In this document: one piece after another, positions 7,400 to 14,030 of the stretch
Layout: the number at the start of each line of letters is the position of its first letter
Numbering within the stretch: position 1 is the stretch's first letter
Assembly: GCA_903939555.1 (NCBI GenBank)
Contig: CAJAHV010000427.1
Span: 1 to 19,503, forward strand
Length of the DNA stretch: 19,503 nt
DNA from: an uncultured Alphaproteobacteria bacterium
GTDB taxonomy: Bacteria; Pseudomonadota; Alphaproteobacteria; Sphingomonadales; Sphingomonadaceae
Direction of reading: 5' to 3'
Notes under the pieces: model-generated
Told to the model about the DNA's origin: nothing
The model's database searches: none
The model's input: the letters and a program-made list of their open reading frames with translations, nothing else
Made by a program: the position numbers and the translations under genes

Positions 7400-7948
7400 A
7401 TGGCTCTTACCGTTGGCGACACAGTCCCCTCGTTCAACCTCCCCGTCCAGCAAGGCGTTGCTGCCCTGCCCGGCGGCGAAACGCTCGACATCACAACGGC
7501 CTATCCCGGCAAGTGGAAGATCCTGTTCTACTGGCCCAAGGATTTCACCTTCGTCTGCCCGACCGAAATCATCGGCTATGGCGACCTGAAGGGTGACTTT
7601 GCAGATCGTGACGCCGTGCTGATCGGCGCATCGACCGACACCGATTTCGTCCACTTCGCCTGGCGCAAGTCGGACGAGCGCCTCGCCGCCTGCGATTTCC
7701 CCTGGCTGGCCGACAACAGCAAGCATCTCGCCGATGCGCTGGGCATCATCGTCAAGGAAGCCGGCGTCGCGCTGCGTGCCACCTTCATCATCGATCCGCA
7801 GAACGTCATCCAGCACGTGACGGTCAACGGCCTCAACGTCGGCCGCAACCCGGCGGAAACGCTGCGCATTCTCGACGCGCTGCAGACCGACGAGTTGTGC
7901 CCGTGCAACTGGTCGGAAGGCCAGGACACGCTGAAGCCAGCCGCCTGA
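7400..7948 (+). CDS. ahpC: Alkyl hydroperoxide reductase AhpC (AhpD-coupled peroxiredoxin)
   Basis: This is a 182-residue peroxiredoxin. The peroxidatic cysteine C53 is in FTFVCPTEI and two C-terminal cysteines are in DELCPCNW (C167, C169). That CxC tail is the arrangement of mycobacterial AhpC, which is reduced by AhpD rather than by AhpF. The enzyme reduces hydrogen peroxide, organic hydroperoxides and peroxynitrite in the cytosol. The ATG at 7400 has AAAGGA with 7 nt spacing. It is divergent from oxyR, so peroxide induction through OxyR is expected. Its TGA stop begins a 16-bp perfect palindrome, and ahpD follows after 143 bp. Confidence 0.95.
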   Translation: MALTVGDTVPSFNLPVQQGVAALPGGETLDITTAYPGKWKILFYWPKDFTFVCPTEIIGYGDLKGDFADRDAVLIGASTDTDFVHFAWRKSDERLAACDFPWLADNSKHLADALGIIVKEAGVALRATFIIDPQNVIQHVTVNGLNVGRNPAETLRILDALQTDELCPCNWSEGQDTLKPAA

Positions 7949-7961
7949 CGGCGCGCCGTCA
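7946..7961 (+). repeat. 16-bp perfect palindrome at the ahpC stop
   Basis: TGACGGCGCGCCGTCA is self-complementary over all 16 bases and begins with the TGA stop codon of ahpC. As RNA it could fold into a 6-bp stem with a CGCG loop. It is the first of four inverted repeats before ahpD. Confidence 0.7.
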
Positions 7962-7978
7962 CAGGCCGGCCATAGGGG

Positions 7979-8000
7979 CGGCTGGCATCAAAGCCAGCCG
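7979..8000 (+). repeat. Intercistronic hairpin 2 (ahpC-ahpD)
   Basis: CGGCTGGC (7979-7986) and GCCAGCCG (7993-8000) pair perfectly over 8 bp around the loop ATCAAA. No T-tract follows, so it is more likely an RNA-stabilising or attenuating hairpin than a classic terminator. Confidence 0.6.
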
Positions 8001-8015
8001 AACCCGTCTGACGTC

Positions 8016-8036
8016 AGCGCGGGCTTTGCCCGCGCT
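8016..8036 (+). terminator. Intercistronic hairpin 3, attenuator-like (ahpC-ahpD)
   Basis: AGCGCGGGC (8016-8024) and GCCCGCGCT (8028-8036) form a perfect 9-bp GC-rich stem with a TTT loop, the strongest of the four hairpins. It lacks a 3' T run. It may lower expression of ahpD relative to ahpC or protect the ahpC mRNA end. Confidence 0.5.
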
Positions 8037-8056
8037 ATCCCCGGCCTTCGTCTCAT

Positions 8057-8078
8057 CCCGCGGGCATGTGCTCGCGGG
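8057..8078 (+). repeat. Intercistronic hairpin 4 just before the ahpD SD
   Basis: CCCGCG (8057-8062) pairs with CGCGGG (8073-8078), and the stem extends inward through one G-U and two or three further pairs to a small loop near ATGT. It ends 1-2 nt before the AAAGGA SD of ahpD, so it could affect ribosome access. Confidence 0.5.
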
Positions 8079-8091
8079 GAAAGGATTTCCA

Positions 8092-8610
8092 ATGCTCTTT
8101 TCCGAACTCGCCAAGACCTTGCCCGATTATGCCAAGGACCAGCGGCTCAACGTCTCGAGCCTGCTTGCCGAGCAATTGCTCACCGACCAGCAGAAGTGGG
8201 GCACCCTTGTCGCTGTCGCCCATGCCTGTGGCTACAAGCCAGTAATCGAGGCAATCGAGGCGGAAGCCGCTGACAAATTGACGCCCGAAGCGCTGAATGC
8301 CGCCAAGGCAGCCGCGTCGGTGATGGCGATGAACAACATCTATTATCGCTTCACCCACATGGCTTCGCGTCCCGACTACAAGACGATGCCAGCCAAGCTG
8401 CGCATGAACGTCATCGGCGCGCCCGGCATCGACAAAGCTGATTTCGAACTGTTCAGCTTGGCAGTTTCGGCCATCAACGGTTGCGGCATGTGCATCGATT
8501 CGCACGACAAGGTGCTCGCCCAGCATGGTGTGTCCGCCGACAAGATTCAGGCCAGCGTCCGCATCGCTGCGGTTGTCCATGCCGTAGCGCGCACCCTGCA
8601 GGCAATCTGA
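8092..8610 (+). CDS. ahpD: Alkyl hydroperoxide reductase AhpD (CxxC disulfide reductase)
   Basis: This is a 172-residue all-helical protein with the AhpD active site NGCGMCIDSHDK, with C131 and C134 as the redox pair and H138 behind them. This matches the cysteines and histidine known for the Mycobacterium tuberculosis enzyme. There AhpD passes electrons from lipoyl-dehydrogenase components to AhpC and has weak peroxidase activity of its own. The ATG at 8092 has an AGGA SD with 6 nt spacing. It is downstream of ahpC on the same strand, separated by a run of hairpins, so its expression level may differ from that of ahpC. Confidence 0.94.
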   Translation: MLFSELAKTLPDYAKDQRLNVSSLLAEQLLTDQQKWGTLVAVAHACGYKPVIEAIEAEAADKLTPEALNAAKAAASVMAMNNIYYRFTHMASRPDYKTMPAKLRMNVIGAPGIDKADFELFSLAVSAINGCGMCIDSHDKVLAQHGVSADKIQASVRIAAVVHAVARTLQAI

Positions 8611-8617
8611 CCGACCC

Positions 8618-8668
8618 GGGCGGCGGGTTACGCTGGGATCCGCCCCGCGGCGGGTGGCGCTGCCGCCC
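8618..8668 (+). terminator. GC-rich nested hairpin after ahpD
   Basis: GGGCGGC (8618-8624) can pair with GCCGCCC (8662-8668), and inside it CCGCC (8640-8644) pairs with GGCGG (8649-8653) around CCGC. It sits 8 bp after the ahpD stop and is followed by AAAAC rather than T residues, so termination strength is uncertain. Confidence 0.35.
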
Positions 8669-8722
8669 AAAACGCGCTATCCTGACAGTGGGAGCTGCGT
8701 TCAACTGCGGCCGGAGAGTGTC

Positions 8723-9397
8723 ATGGCGCTTATCGCCTATCTCGATTCGATCAAGTCGCGCGATCCGGCCCCCCGGTCACGTTGGGAAGTCCTCACCTAT
8801 CCCGGCGTTCTGGCGCTTGGCCTGCACCGCATCGCCCATGCCCTGTTCAATGCCCGGCTTTTCCTTGTCGCACGTATCGTCAACCATCTCGCGCGCGCAC
8901 TGACCGCGATCGATATCCATCCTGGCGCCCGCATAGGCCGCAATTTCTTTATCGATCACGGCTTTGTCGTCATTGGCGAAACCGCGATCATCGGTGACGA
9001 TGTGACGATCTACCAGTGCGTGACGCTGGGCGGCACCGATCCGGCGGGCGGCGTCCCCGGCAAGCGCCACCCGACCCTGGAAGACGGCGTCATCATCGGC
9101 TCGGGAGCCCAGGTTCTGGGACCGATAACCGTCGGCAAGCGCGCCCGGGTCGGCGCCAATGCCGTCGTCACTCGCGATGTGCCCGAAGGTGCCACCATGA
9201 TCGGCATCCCGGCCAAACCGGTGCCGGTTGATGCCGGGGATTATGCCAAGCCGTTCCTGCCCTATGGCACACCGTGCAGCCAGAAATTCGATCCCGAAAC
9301 GCAAAAGCTGGAACTGCTGCGCTGCGAAGTCGAGGCCCTGCGCGCGCGGCTCGATGCGCTTACCGACGAAGAGCAGCGCCGTCGCGCCAAGGGTTGA
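8723..9397 (+). CDS. cysE: Serine O-acetyltransferase (short EpsC-type)
   Basis: This is a 224-residue protein of the short serine acetyltransferase class. A helical N-terminus (WEVLTYPGVLALGLHRIAHALF) precedes a left-handed beta-helix of hexapeptide repeats, with DIHPGARIG, FIDHGFVVIGETAIIG and VTLGGT. The DIHP aspartate (D64) and FIDHG histidine (H79) match the catalytic pair of CysE. It makes O-acetylserine from serine and acetyl-CoA, the first committed step of cysteine synthesis. The C-terminal 35 or so residues are charged and leucine-patterned, probably a coiled coil. GGAG with 6 nt spacing supports the ATG at 8723. It lies downstream of ahpCD but has a 112-bp gap with a hairpin. Confidence 0.92.
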   Translation: MALIAYLDSIKSRDPAPRSRWEVLTYPGVLALGLHRIAHALFNARLFLVARIVNHLARALTAIDIHPGARIGRNFFIDHGFVVIGETAIIGDDVTIYQCVTLGGTDPAGGVPGKRHPTLEDGVIIGSGAQVLGPITVGKRARVGANAVVTRDVPEGATMIGIPAKPVPVDAGDYAKPFLPYGTPCSQKFDPETQKLELLRCEVEALRARLDALTDEEQRRRAKG

Positions 9398-9405
9398 ACC
9401 ACAAC

Positions 9406-9741
9406 TTGACCAGCGTCACATCCCTGTCGGCGCGGCCTGCCCAGGTCGCCTTCAATCGGCTTGAACTCGATCGCATCCTGTCGCTGTATGGCCGCATGGT
9501 CGCCGCCGGCCATTGGCGCGACTATGCCATCGACATGGGGACGAAGACCGCCAGCTTCTCGGCGTTTCGCCGTGCCGCAGAAAACCCCGAAATCCGCATC
9601 GTCAAGGATCCGGCGCTGCGGCTCAAACAGGGCGAATGGGCATTGTACGGCGAGGGCGGCGTCGTGCTGAAACGCGGGCATGAACTGGCCAATGTGCTCG
9701 CGCTGGTCGAACGCCGGCTGGTCAAGCTGGTCGAAGCTTAA
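9406..9741 (+). CDS. DUF2794-like conserved small protein
   Basis: This protein of about 111 residues resembles the alphaproteobacterial DUF2794 family, from memory of patterns such as FNRLELDRILSLYGRMVAAG, WRDYAIDMGT and the C-terminal ELANVLALVERRLVKLV. No function is known for the family and none is proposed here. No ATG or GTG is available at the N-terminus. TTG at 9406 is used, with AAGGG about 12 nt upstream; an in-frame TTG at 9394 would overlap the cysE stop as TTGA. Either way it directly follows cysE and is probably co-transcribed with it. It converges with the membrane protein gene, with stops 3 bp apart. Confidence 0.72.
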   Translation: MTSVTSLSARPAQVAFNRLELDRILSLYGRMVAAGHWRDYAIDMGTKTASFSAFRRAAENPEIRIVKDPALRLKQGEWALYGEGGVVLKRGHELANVLALVERRLVKLVEA

Positions 9742-9746
9742 GCTTC
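9733..9746. repeat. 14-bp perfect palindrome between convergent stops
   Basis: GAAGCTTAAGCTTC is fully self-complementary. It covers the TAA stop of the plus-strand gene (9739-9741) and two bases of the minus-strand stop (9745-9747). It is too short for a strong terminator. Confidence 0.6.
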
Positions 9747-10800
9747 AGGCCGTAGCCACGGGCAGCCGCGCCCGCAGCCCCGCCGGCAGCAGGTTGAGCA
9801 CCGCGCCGCGCACCGGGCGCCAGGCGGCCGACAGCAGCACCAGAAACAGCCCGATCACCAGCGCCGTGGCCCCAAAGCCGGCCGACACATCGTCGCCGCG
9901 CCCGATCAGCGCGTTGATCGCATAGATCACATAGCCGAGCGCCGAAACCAGCAGCGCACGCCGGTCGATGGCAAGCGCCAGCACTGTGAGCACGAGATAA
10001 AGCATTACTGCTGCAAGCGCGGCCCCAGGGCCGGTCGCGCCTGAGCTGAGGCCGGTGGCAGCAAAGACCGGGTGGATGATCATCGGCGCCGCCAGCAAGT
10101 GCAGCCAAAAGGCAACATCGGTCCGCCGCGTCACCCGGGCCAGGTCGCGACTGTCGAACCACATCGCCAGCGCAAAAATGGTGAAGCCGCACAGCGCCAC
10201 GACCAGTTCGAAGCCGGCGGCGCTGCCGAGCGTCGAGGCCATCTCGCTGCCCACCAGCAAGGCAATCAGCAACGACGCTGCGGCTGCCCCTACAGCGATC
10301 GTGATCGGCACGGCAAACCGCCACCAATGTGCTGCCGCCGCGATCGCCGCCAAGGCGCCGCCAAGCAGGAAGCCCGTGATATTGGCATTCGGGTTGCCAA
10401 CCGAAAAACCGGTCAGCGCGTTCAAGCCGGTTTCGCCGCCCAGGCCAATCTGCAGCCTCAGGCCGAAACCGAACATGGCACCGACGAAAGCAAGCAGCAG
10501 CACGATGCTGGGCAGCGCCATGCGTCGCTTGCGGGTGAAATATTCGGCCAGTCCCCAGCTTGCCGCAGCGACCGCGACAGCCCCCAGACCGCCCGCCAGA
10601 CTGCCCAGTGCAAACAGTACGAGCCCGATAGCAATGCTGACGAAGATGTCGTTGAAACCGGTCAGCAGCCGGAACTGTTCCTCGTCAGGCCCCGCCATGC
10701 CGCGGTGCAGATCACGCGTAAACACCACCAGCCGCTCGCGGGTAGCGGCATCAAGGATACCGGCCGCGACGGCAGCGTCGAGATCGCGCTCCTCGATCAA
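9745..10800 (-). CDS. Multi-pass membrane protein of unknown function
   Basis: This is a 351-residue protein. The first 45 or so residues are soluble (EERDLDAAVAAGILDAATRERL), and then roughly nine or ten hydrophobic helices follow with short loops. The N-terminus recalls the cytosolic lead-in of DUF2157-type membrane proteins, but this is a weak resemblance and I do not recognise the family with confidence. No catalytic motif stands out. The TTG start at 10800 overlaps the TGA stop of the upstream dehydrogenase gene (TTGA, 10800-10797), and no in-frame ATG lies near. This arrangement implies translational coupling and a possible shared task with the dehydrogenase. Confidence 0.75.
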   Translation of the reverse strand: MIEERDLDAAVAAGILDAATRERLVVFTRDLHRGMAGPDEEQFRLLTGFNDIFVSIAIGLVLFALGSLAGGLGAVAVAAASWGLAEYFTRKRRMALPSIVLLLAFVGAMFGFGLRLQIGLGGETGLNALTGFSVGNPNANITGFLLGGALAAIAAAAHWWRFAVPITIAVGAAAASLLIALLVGSEMASTLGSAAGFELVVALCGFTIFALAMWFDSRDLARVTRRTDVAFWLHLLAAPMIIHPVFAATGLSSGATGPGAALAAVMLYLVLTVLALAIDRRALLVSALGYVIYAINALIGRGDDVSAGFGATALVIGLFLVLLSAAWRPVRGAVLNLLPAGLRARLPVATA

Positions 10801-11693
10801 CCGCGCCCGCCGAGCGCCATGGCCCCTTGTGCGCCGCCGGTATCAGGTACGACTTCACCAGTCCGATCGCTGATTTCGGCAAAACGTGCCGCGACGGTTT
10901 CCGCCGTCATTTCCTCGGCGGACACATGAATGCCACGCGTCAAGGTCACATAGGCGCGTTCGAAACCACCACCACCGGCGTTGATGATGGCGTTGGTCGG
11001 CGCATCTTCGCTGACCAGATAAACGGCTGCAGGCACCACTGTTTCCGGACCCATCTTGGCAAGCATTTCGGCCGGAATCACATCCTCGGTCATCCGGGTC
11101 GCTGCCAGCGGCGCGATGGTATTGCACTTGACGTTGTACTTGGCGCCTTCAAGCACCAGCGTCTTCATCAGCCCGACGAGGCCAAGTTTGGCCGCACCAT
11201 AATTGGCCTGACCAAAATTGCCGTAAAGCCCGGTCGAAGAAGTCGTCATCAGGATGCGGCCATAGGCCTGTTCGCGCATGATTTCCCACACCGCCTTGGT
11301 GCAGTTGACGCTGCCCATCAGATGCACATCGAGCACCTGGCGGAAATCATCATGGCTCATCTTCACAAAAGTCTTGTCGCGCAGGATGCCGGCGTTGTTG
11401 ATGAGGATGTCGATCCGGCCCCAGCGCTCCTTGACGACGGCGACCATCTTGCCGACCGCAGCGGCATCGGTGACGCTGGCGCCATTGGCCATGGCTTCGC
11501 CACCCAAGGCGGTGATTTCATCGACCACGAGTTGTGCCGCCGACAGCGAACTGCCCGAACCGTCGCGCGCGCCGCCGAGGTCATTAACCACGACTTTGGC
11601 ACCCCGCCGGGCCAGATCAAGCGCATAAGCGCGGCCAAGGCCACCACCGGCCCCGGTAACGATGGCGACACGATCATCAAAACGCAAAGTCAT
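10797..11693 (-). CDS. Short-chain dehydrogenase, MFE-2/17-beta-HSD4-like
   Basis: This is a 298-residue SDR protein. The cofactor loop TGAGGGLG is at residues 13-20, NDLGGARDGSG follows strand 2, the NNAG motif is at 99-102, and the catalytic serine, Y165 and K169 are in TSSTGLYGNF and ANYGAAK. The NDLGG stretch and the longer C-terminal tail resemble the (3R)-hydroxyacyl-CoA dehydrogenase domain of peroxisomal multifunctional enzyme 2. Oxidation of 3-hydroxyacyl-CoA or a related substrate is therefore likely but unproven. The ATG at 11693 begins the family-like MTLRFDDRVAIVTG, with only a weak GGGA upstream. It lies 107 bp downstream of phoB on the same strand and is coupled to the membrane protein gene. 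Confidence 0.87.
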   Translation of the reverse strand: MTLRFDDRVAIVTGAGGGLGRAYALDLARRGAKVVVNDLGGARDGSGSSLSAAQLVVDEITALGGEAMANGASVTDAAAVGKMVAVVKERWGRIDILINNAGILRDKTFVKMSHDDFRQVLDVHLMGSVNCTKAVWEIMREQAYGRILMTTSSTGLYGNFGQANYGAAKLGLVGLMKTLVLEGAKYNVKCNTIAPLAATRMTEDVIPAEMLAKMGPETVVPAAVYLVSEDAPTNAIINAGGGGFERAYVTLTRGIHVSAEEMTAETVAARFAEISDRTGEVVPDTGGAQGAMALGGRG

Positions 11694-11776
11694 TGCAAAC
11701 AGTCCCACTGGTTGAGCGCAAGCCTCTACCCGGTGTCGGCCGCTTCGCAAAGAGTGCGAATCGGTGGCCGTGTCAG

Positions 11777-11799
11777 ACTGGCAGCCGCAAACTGGCAGC
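11777..11799. repeat. Short direct repeat after phoB
   Basis: ACTGGCAGC occurs at 11777-11785 and again at 11791-11799, just beyond the phoB stop. A small hairpin, TTCGCA (11744-11749) and TGCGAA (11755-11760), lies further downstream. Neither has a T-tract, so no clear terminator separates phoB from the dehydrogenase gene. Confidence 0.4.
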
Positions 11800-11800
11800 G

Positions 11801-12511
11801 TCAGGCCGGCAGCGGCGCCGCGTCGAGCGCATAGCCTGCCGAACGCACCGTGCGGATGACATCGGGCAGTTCCGTGCCATTATCGGCGGCGTTCACCGCC
11901 TTGCGCAGCCGACGAATATGCACATCTACGGTGCGCTGCTCGACATAAACATCACGGCCCCACACGGCATCGAGCAATTGTTCGCGGCTGAACACACGGC
12001 CTGGATGTTCGAGGAAGTGCCGCAACAAACGGAACTCGGTCGGGCCGAGCGAGACGGTGCTGCCATCGCGCGTTACCTTGTGCGCCGATGTGTCCATGCT
12101 GATGCCGGCGTAATCGAGATTGCCGCCCGACAGCGCAGGGCGCAGCCGGCGCAGCACGGCGCGCACACGGGCAACGAGTTCGCGCGGGCTGAACGGCTTG
12201 GTGACATAATCATCGGCACCGGTTTCAAGCCCGCGAATGCGATCAGCCTCCTCGGCCCGCGCCGTCAGCATGACAATCGGCAGATTGGCGGTCAGCGGCG
12301 CCCGGCGCAGGCGGCGGCAGACTTCGATCCCCGACAGGTTGGCGATCATCCAGTCGAGAATGACAAGGTCGGGCTTGTCCTCCTGAGCGAGCACCAGCGC
12401 TTCCTCGCCATCATCGGTGCGGATGACATCAAATCCTTCTTTTTCAAGGTTGTAGCTTATCAGCTCAACCAGGCTGGCATCGTCTTCAACAAGCAGAATC
12501 TTGGGTCGCAT
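11801..12511 (-). CDS. phoB: Phosphate regulon response regulator PhoB
   Basis: This is a 236-residue OmpR/PhoB-family regulator. The receiver domain has the acidic pair E9/D10/D11, the phosphoryl-accepting D53 in ILDWMIANLSG, T83 and K105 in VTKPFSP. The C-terminal winged helix includes SLGPTEFRLLRHFLEHPGRV and the recognition region VDVHIRRLRKAV. PhoB is phosphorylated by PhoR on phosphate starvation and activates Pho-box promoters. The residue after DWMI is A57, where the family usually has proline; the effect is unknown. The ATG has GGAG at 8 nt. It is the last gene of the pst operon, 26 bp after phoU, so it would be positively autoregulated. Confidence 0.95.
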   Translation of the reverse strand: MRPKILLVEDDASLVELISYNLEKEGFDVIRTDDGEEALVLAQEDKPDLVILDWMIANLSGIEVCRRLRRAPLTANLPIVMLTARAEEADRIRGLETGADDYVTKPFSPRELVARVRAVLRRLRPALSGGNLDYAGISMDTSAHKVTRDGSTVSLGPTEFRLLRHFLEHPGRVFSREQLLDAVWGRDVYVEQRTVDVHIRRLRKAVNAADNGTELPDVIRTVRSAGYALDAAPLPA

Positions 12512-12537
12512 CGGGGAATCTCCGGTAGCAGACGGGG

Positions 12538-13248
12538 TCAGGTGCGGTTCGAAAAGGTCGAGGTGTCGTCGGTCTTGGGGCGATCGACGATATGGTCTCC
12601 GGTAACGGCAAAATGGACCATTTCGCCGACCGAAGTGGCATGGTCGCCAATGCGTTCGAGGTTCTTGGCGACGAACAGCAGATGGGTCGATGGCGTGATG
12701 TACTGCGGATTCTCCATCATGAAGGTGAGCAGCGAACGGAACAGGCTGTTGTAGAAATCATCGACGCGGCGATCGCGCTCGGTCACCGCGCGGGCCAGTA
12801 CAGCATCGCGGTCGACAAAGGCATCGAGCACGTCCTTGATCATCGCGATGACGGCGCGCGCCATCTCGGGCACGATGATCACCGGCTCGATCGGCGGCGC
12901 CTGCGCAAGTACCGACGCGCGCTTGGCAATATTCTTGGCATAATCGCCGATGCGCTCGAGCACGCCGGCAATCTTCATTGCTGCCACGATCTCGCGCAGG
13001 TCGCCCGCCAGCGGCGCGCGCAGGGCGATGATGCGCACCGCCAGCGCCTCGGCTTCGGCCTCCAGCGCATCGATGCGCTTGTCATCCTCCACCACTTGCC
13101 GCGCCGCATCGACATTGCGCGTCACCAGCGCATCGACGGCAGCACCGATCTGGACTTCGCACAGCCCGCCCATCCGCGAGATGATGGTGCGCAGTTGTGC
13201 AATATCCTCGTCGAAGGATTTGACGGTATGAGCGGTGTTGTCAGCCAT
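12538..13248 (-). CDS. phoU: Phosphate transport signalling protein PhoU
   Basis: This is a 236-residue all-helical protein with the duplicated PhoU three-helix unit. The first copy contains VTRNVDAARQVVEDDKRIDAL and RAPLAGDLREIVAAMKIAGVLERIGDYAKNIA, and the second contains RDRRVDDFYNSLFRSL and LLFVAKNLERIGDHATSVGE. The repeated ERIGD patches are the metal-binding sites of the family. PhoU links the Pst transporter to PhoR and keeps the kinase quiet when phosphate is plentiful. It starts 14 bp after the pstB stop and precedes phoB, the usual order. Confidence 0.95.
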   Translation of the reverse strand: MADNTAHTVKSFDEDIAQLRTIISRMGGLCEVQIGAAVDALVTRNVDAARQVVEDDKRIDALEAEAEALAVRIIALRAPLAGDLREIVAAMKIAGVLERIGDYAKNIAKRASVLAQAPPIEPVIIVPEMARAVIAMIKDVLDAFVDRDAVLARAVTERDRRVDDFYNSLFRSLLTFMMENPQYITPSTHLLFVAKNLERIGDHATSVGEMVHFAVTGDHIVDRPKTDDTSTFSNRT

Positions 13249-13262
13249 CTGGAACGTCCCTG

Positions 13263-14030
13263 TCAGCCGTAGCGGCCGGTGATGTAATCCTTGGTCCGCG
13301 CCTGGACGGGATTGGTGAACAGCGTGGAGGTTTCGCCATATTCGATCATGGCGCCCATGTGGAAAAACGCCGTGCGCTGGCTGACACGGGCTGCCTGCTG
13401 CATGTTGTGCGTGACGATGACGATGGCATAGCGACCGCGCAGATCATCGATCAGTTCCTCGATCTTGGCGGTAGCGACGGGATCGAGCGCCGAACACGGC
13501 TCGTCCATCAGGATGACTTCGGGATCGACGGCAATCGCGCGGGCAATGCACAGTCGTTGCTGCTGCCCGCCCGACAACGTCGTACCGCTATCGGCCAGCC
13601 GGTCGCGCACCTCGTCCCACAGGCCGGCCCGGCGCAGCGCGTCTTCCACCAACCGGTCCATTTCGGCACGCCCCGAGGCGAGGCCATGGATGCGGGGGCC
13701 ATAAGCGACATTTTCATAGATGGATTTCGGAAAGGGATTGGGCTTTTGAAACACCATCCCGACTCGAGCGCGAAGCTGCACGACATCCATGTCGGCGGCG
13801 TGAATATCGCGGCCATCGAGCCGTATCTCGCCGGTGACCCGGGCATTCTCGATCGTGTCGTTCATGCGGTTGAAACAGCGCAGGAAGGTGGATTTCCCGC
13901 ACCCGGAAGGGCCGATCAATGCCGTGACATGTTCGCGCGAAATGTCGATCGAAACATTTTTGATCGCCTGTTTCGCACCGTAAAAGACGTTGAGATTGCG
14001 GGCGGACAGCTTGGGACAGGGTTCGGTCAT
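13263..14030 (-). CDS. pstB: Phosphate ABC transporter ATP-binding protein PstB
   Basis: This is a 255-residue ABC ATPase. Walker A is GPSGCGKST (residues 40-48), the Q-loop region has MVFQKPNPFPKSIYENVAYG, the signature is LSGGQQQR, Walker B is VILMDEPCSALD and the switch histidine is in VTHNMQQ. The FQKPNPFP-SIYENVAYG stretch and FLRCFNRMND are specific to PstB among ABC ATPases. It drives phosphate import through PstC and PstA. Its ATG overlaps the pstA stop by 4 bp (ATGA), indicating coupled translation. Confidence 0.97.
   Translation of the reverse strand: MTEPCPKLSARNLNVFYGAKQAIKNVSIDISREHVTALIGPSGCGKSTFLRCFNRMNDTIENARVTGEIRLDGRDIHAADMDVVQLRARVGMVFQKPNPFPKSIYENVAYGPRIHGLASGRAEMDRLVEDALRRAGLWDEVRDRLADSGTTLSGGQQQRLCIARAIAVDPEVILMDEPCSALDPVATAKIEELIDDLRGRYAIVIVTHNMQQAARVSQRTAFFHMGAMIEYGETSTLFTNPVQARTKDYITGRYG

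Noticed and set aside
10827..11834. Plus-strand open frame of 335 codons opposite the short-chain dehydrogenase
   Set aside because: Histidine- and arginine-rich antisense translation with no motif; the minus-strand gene has full SDR signatures.
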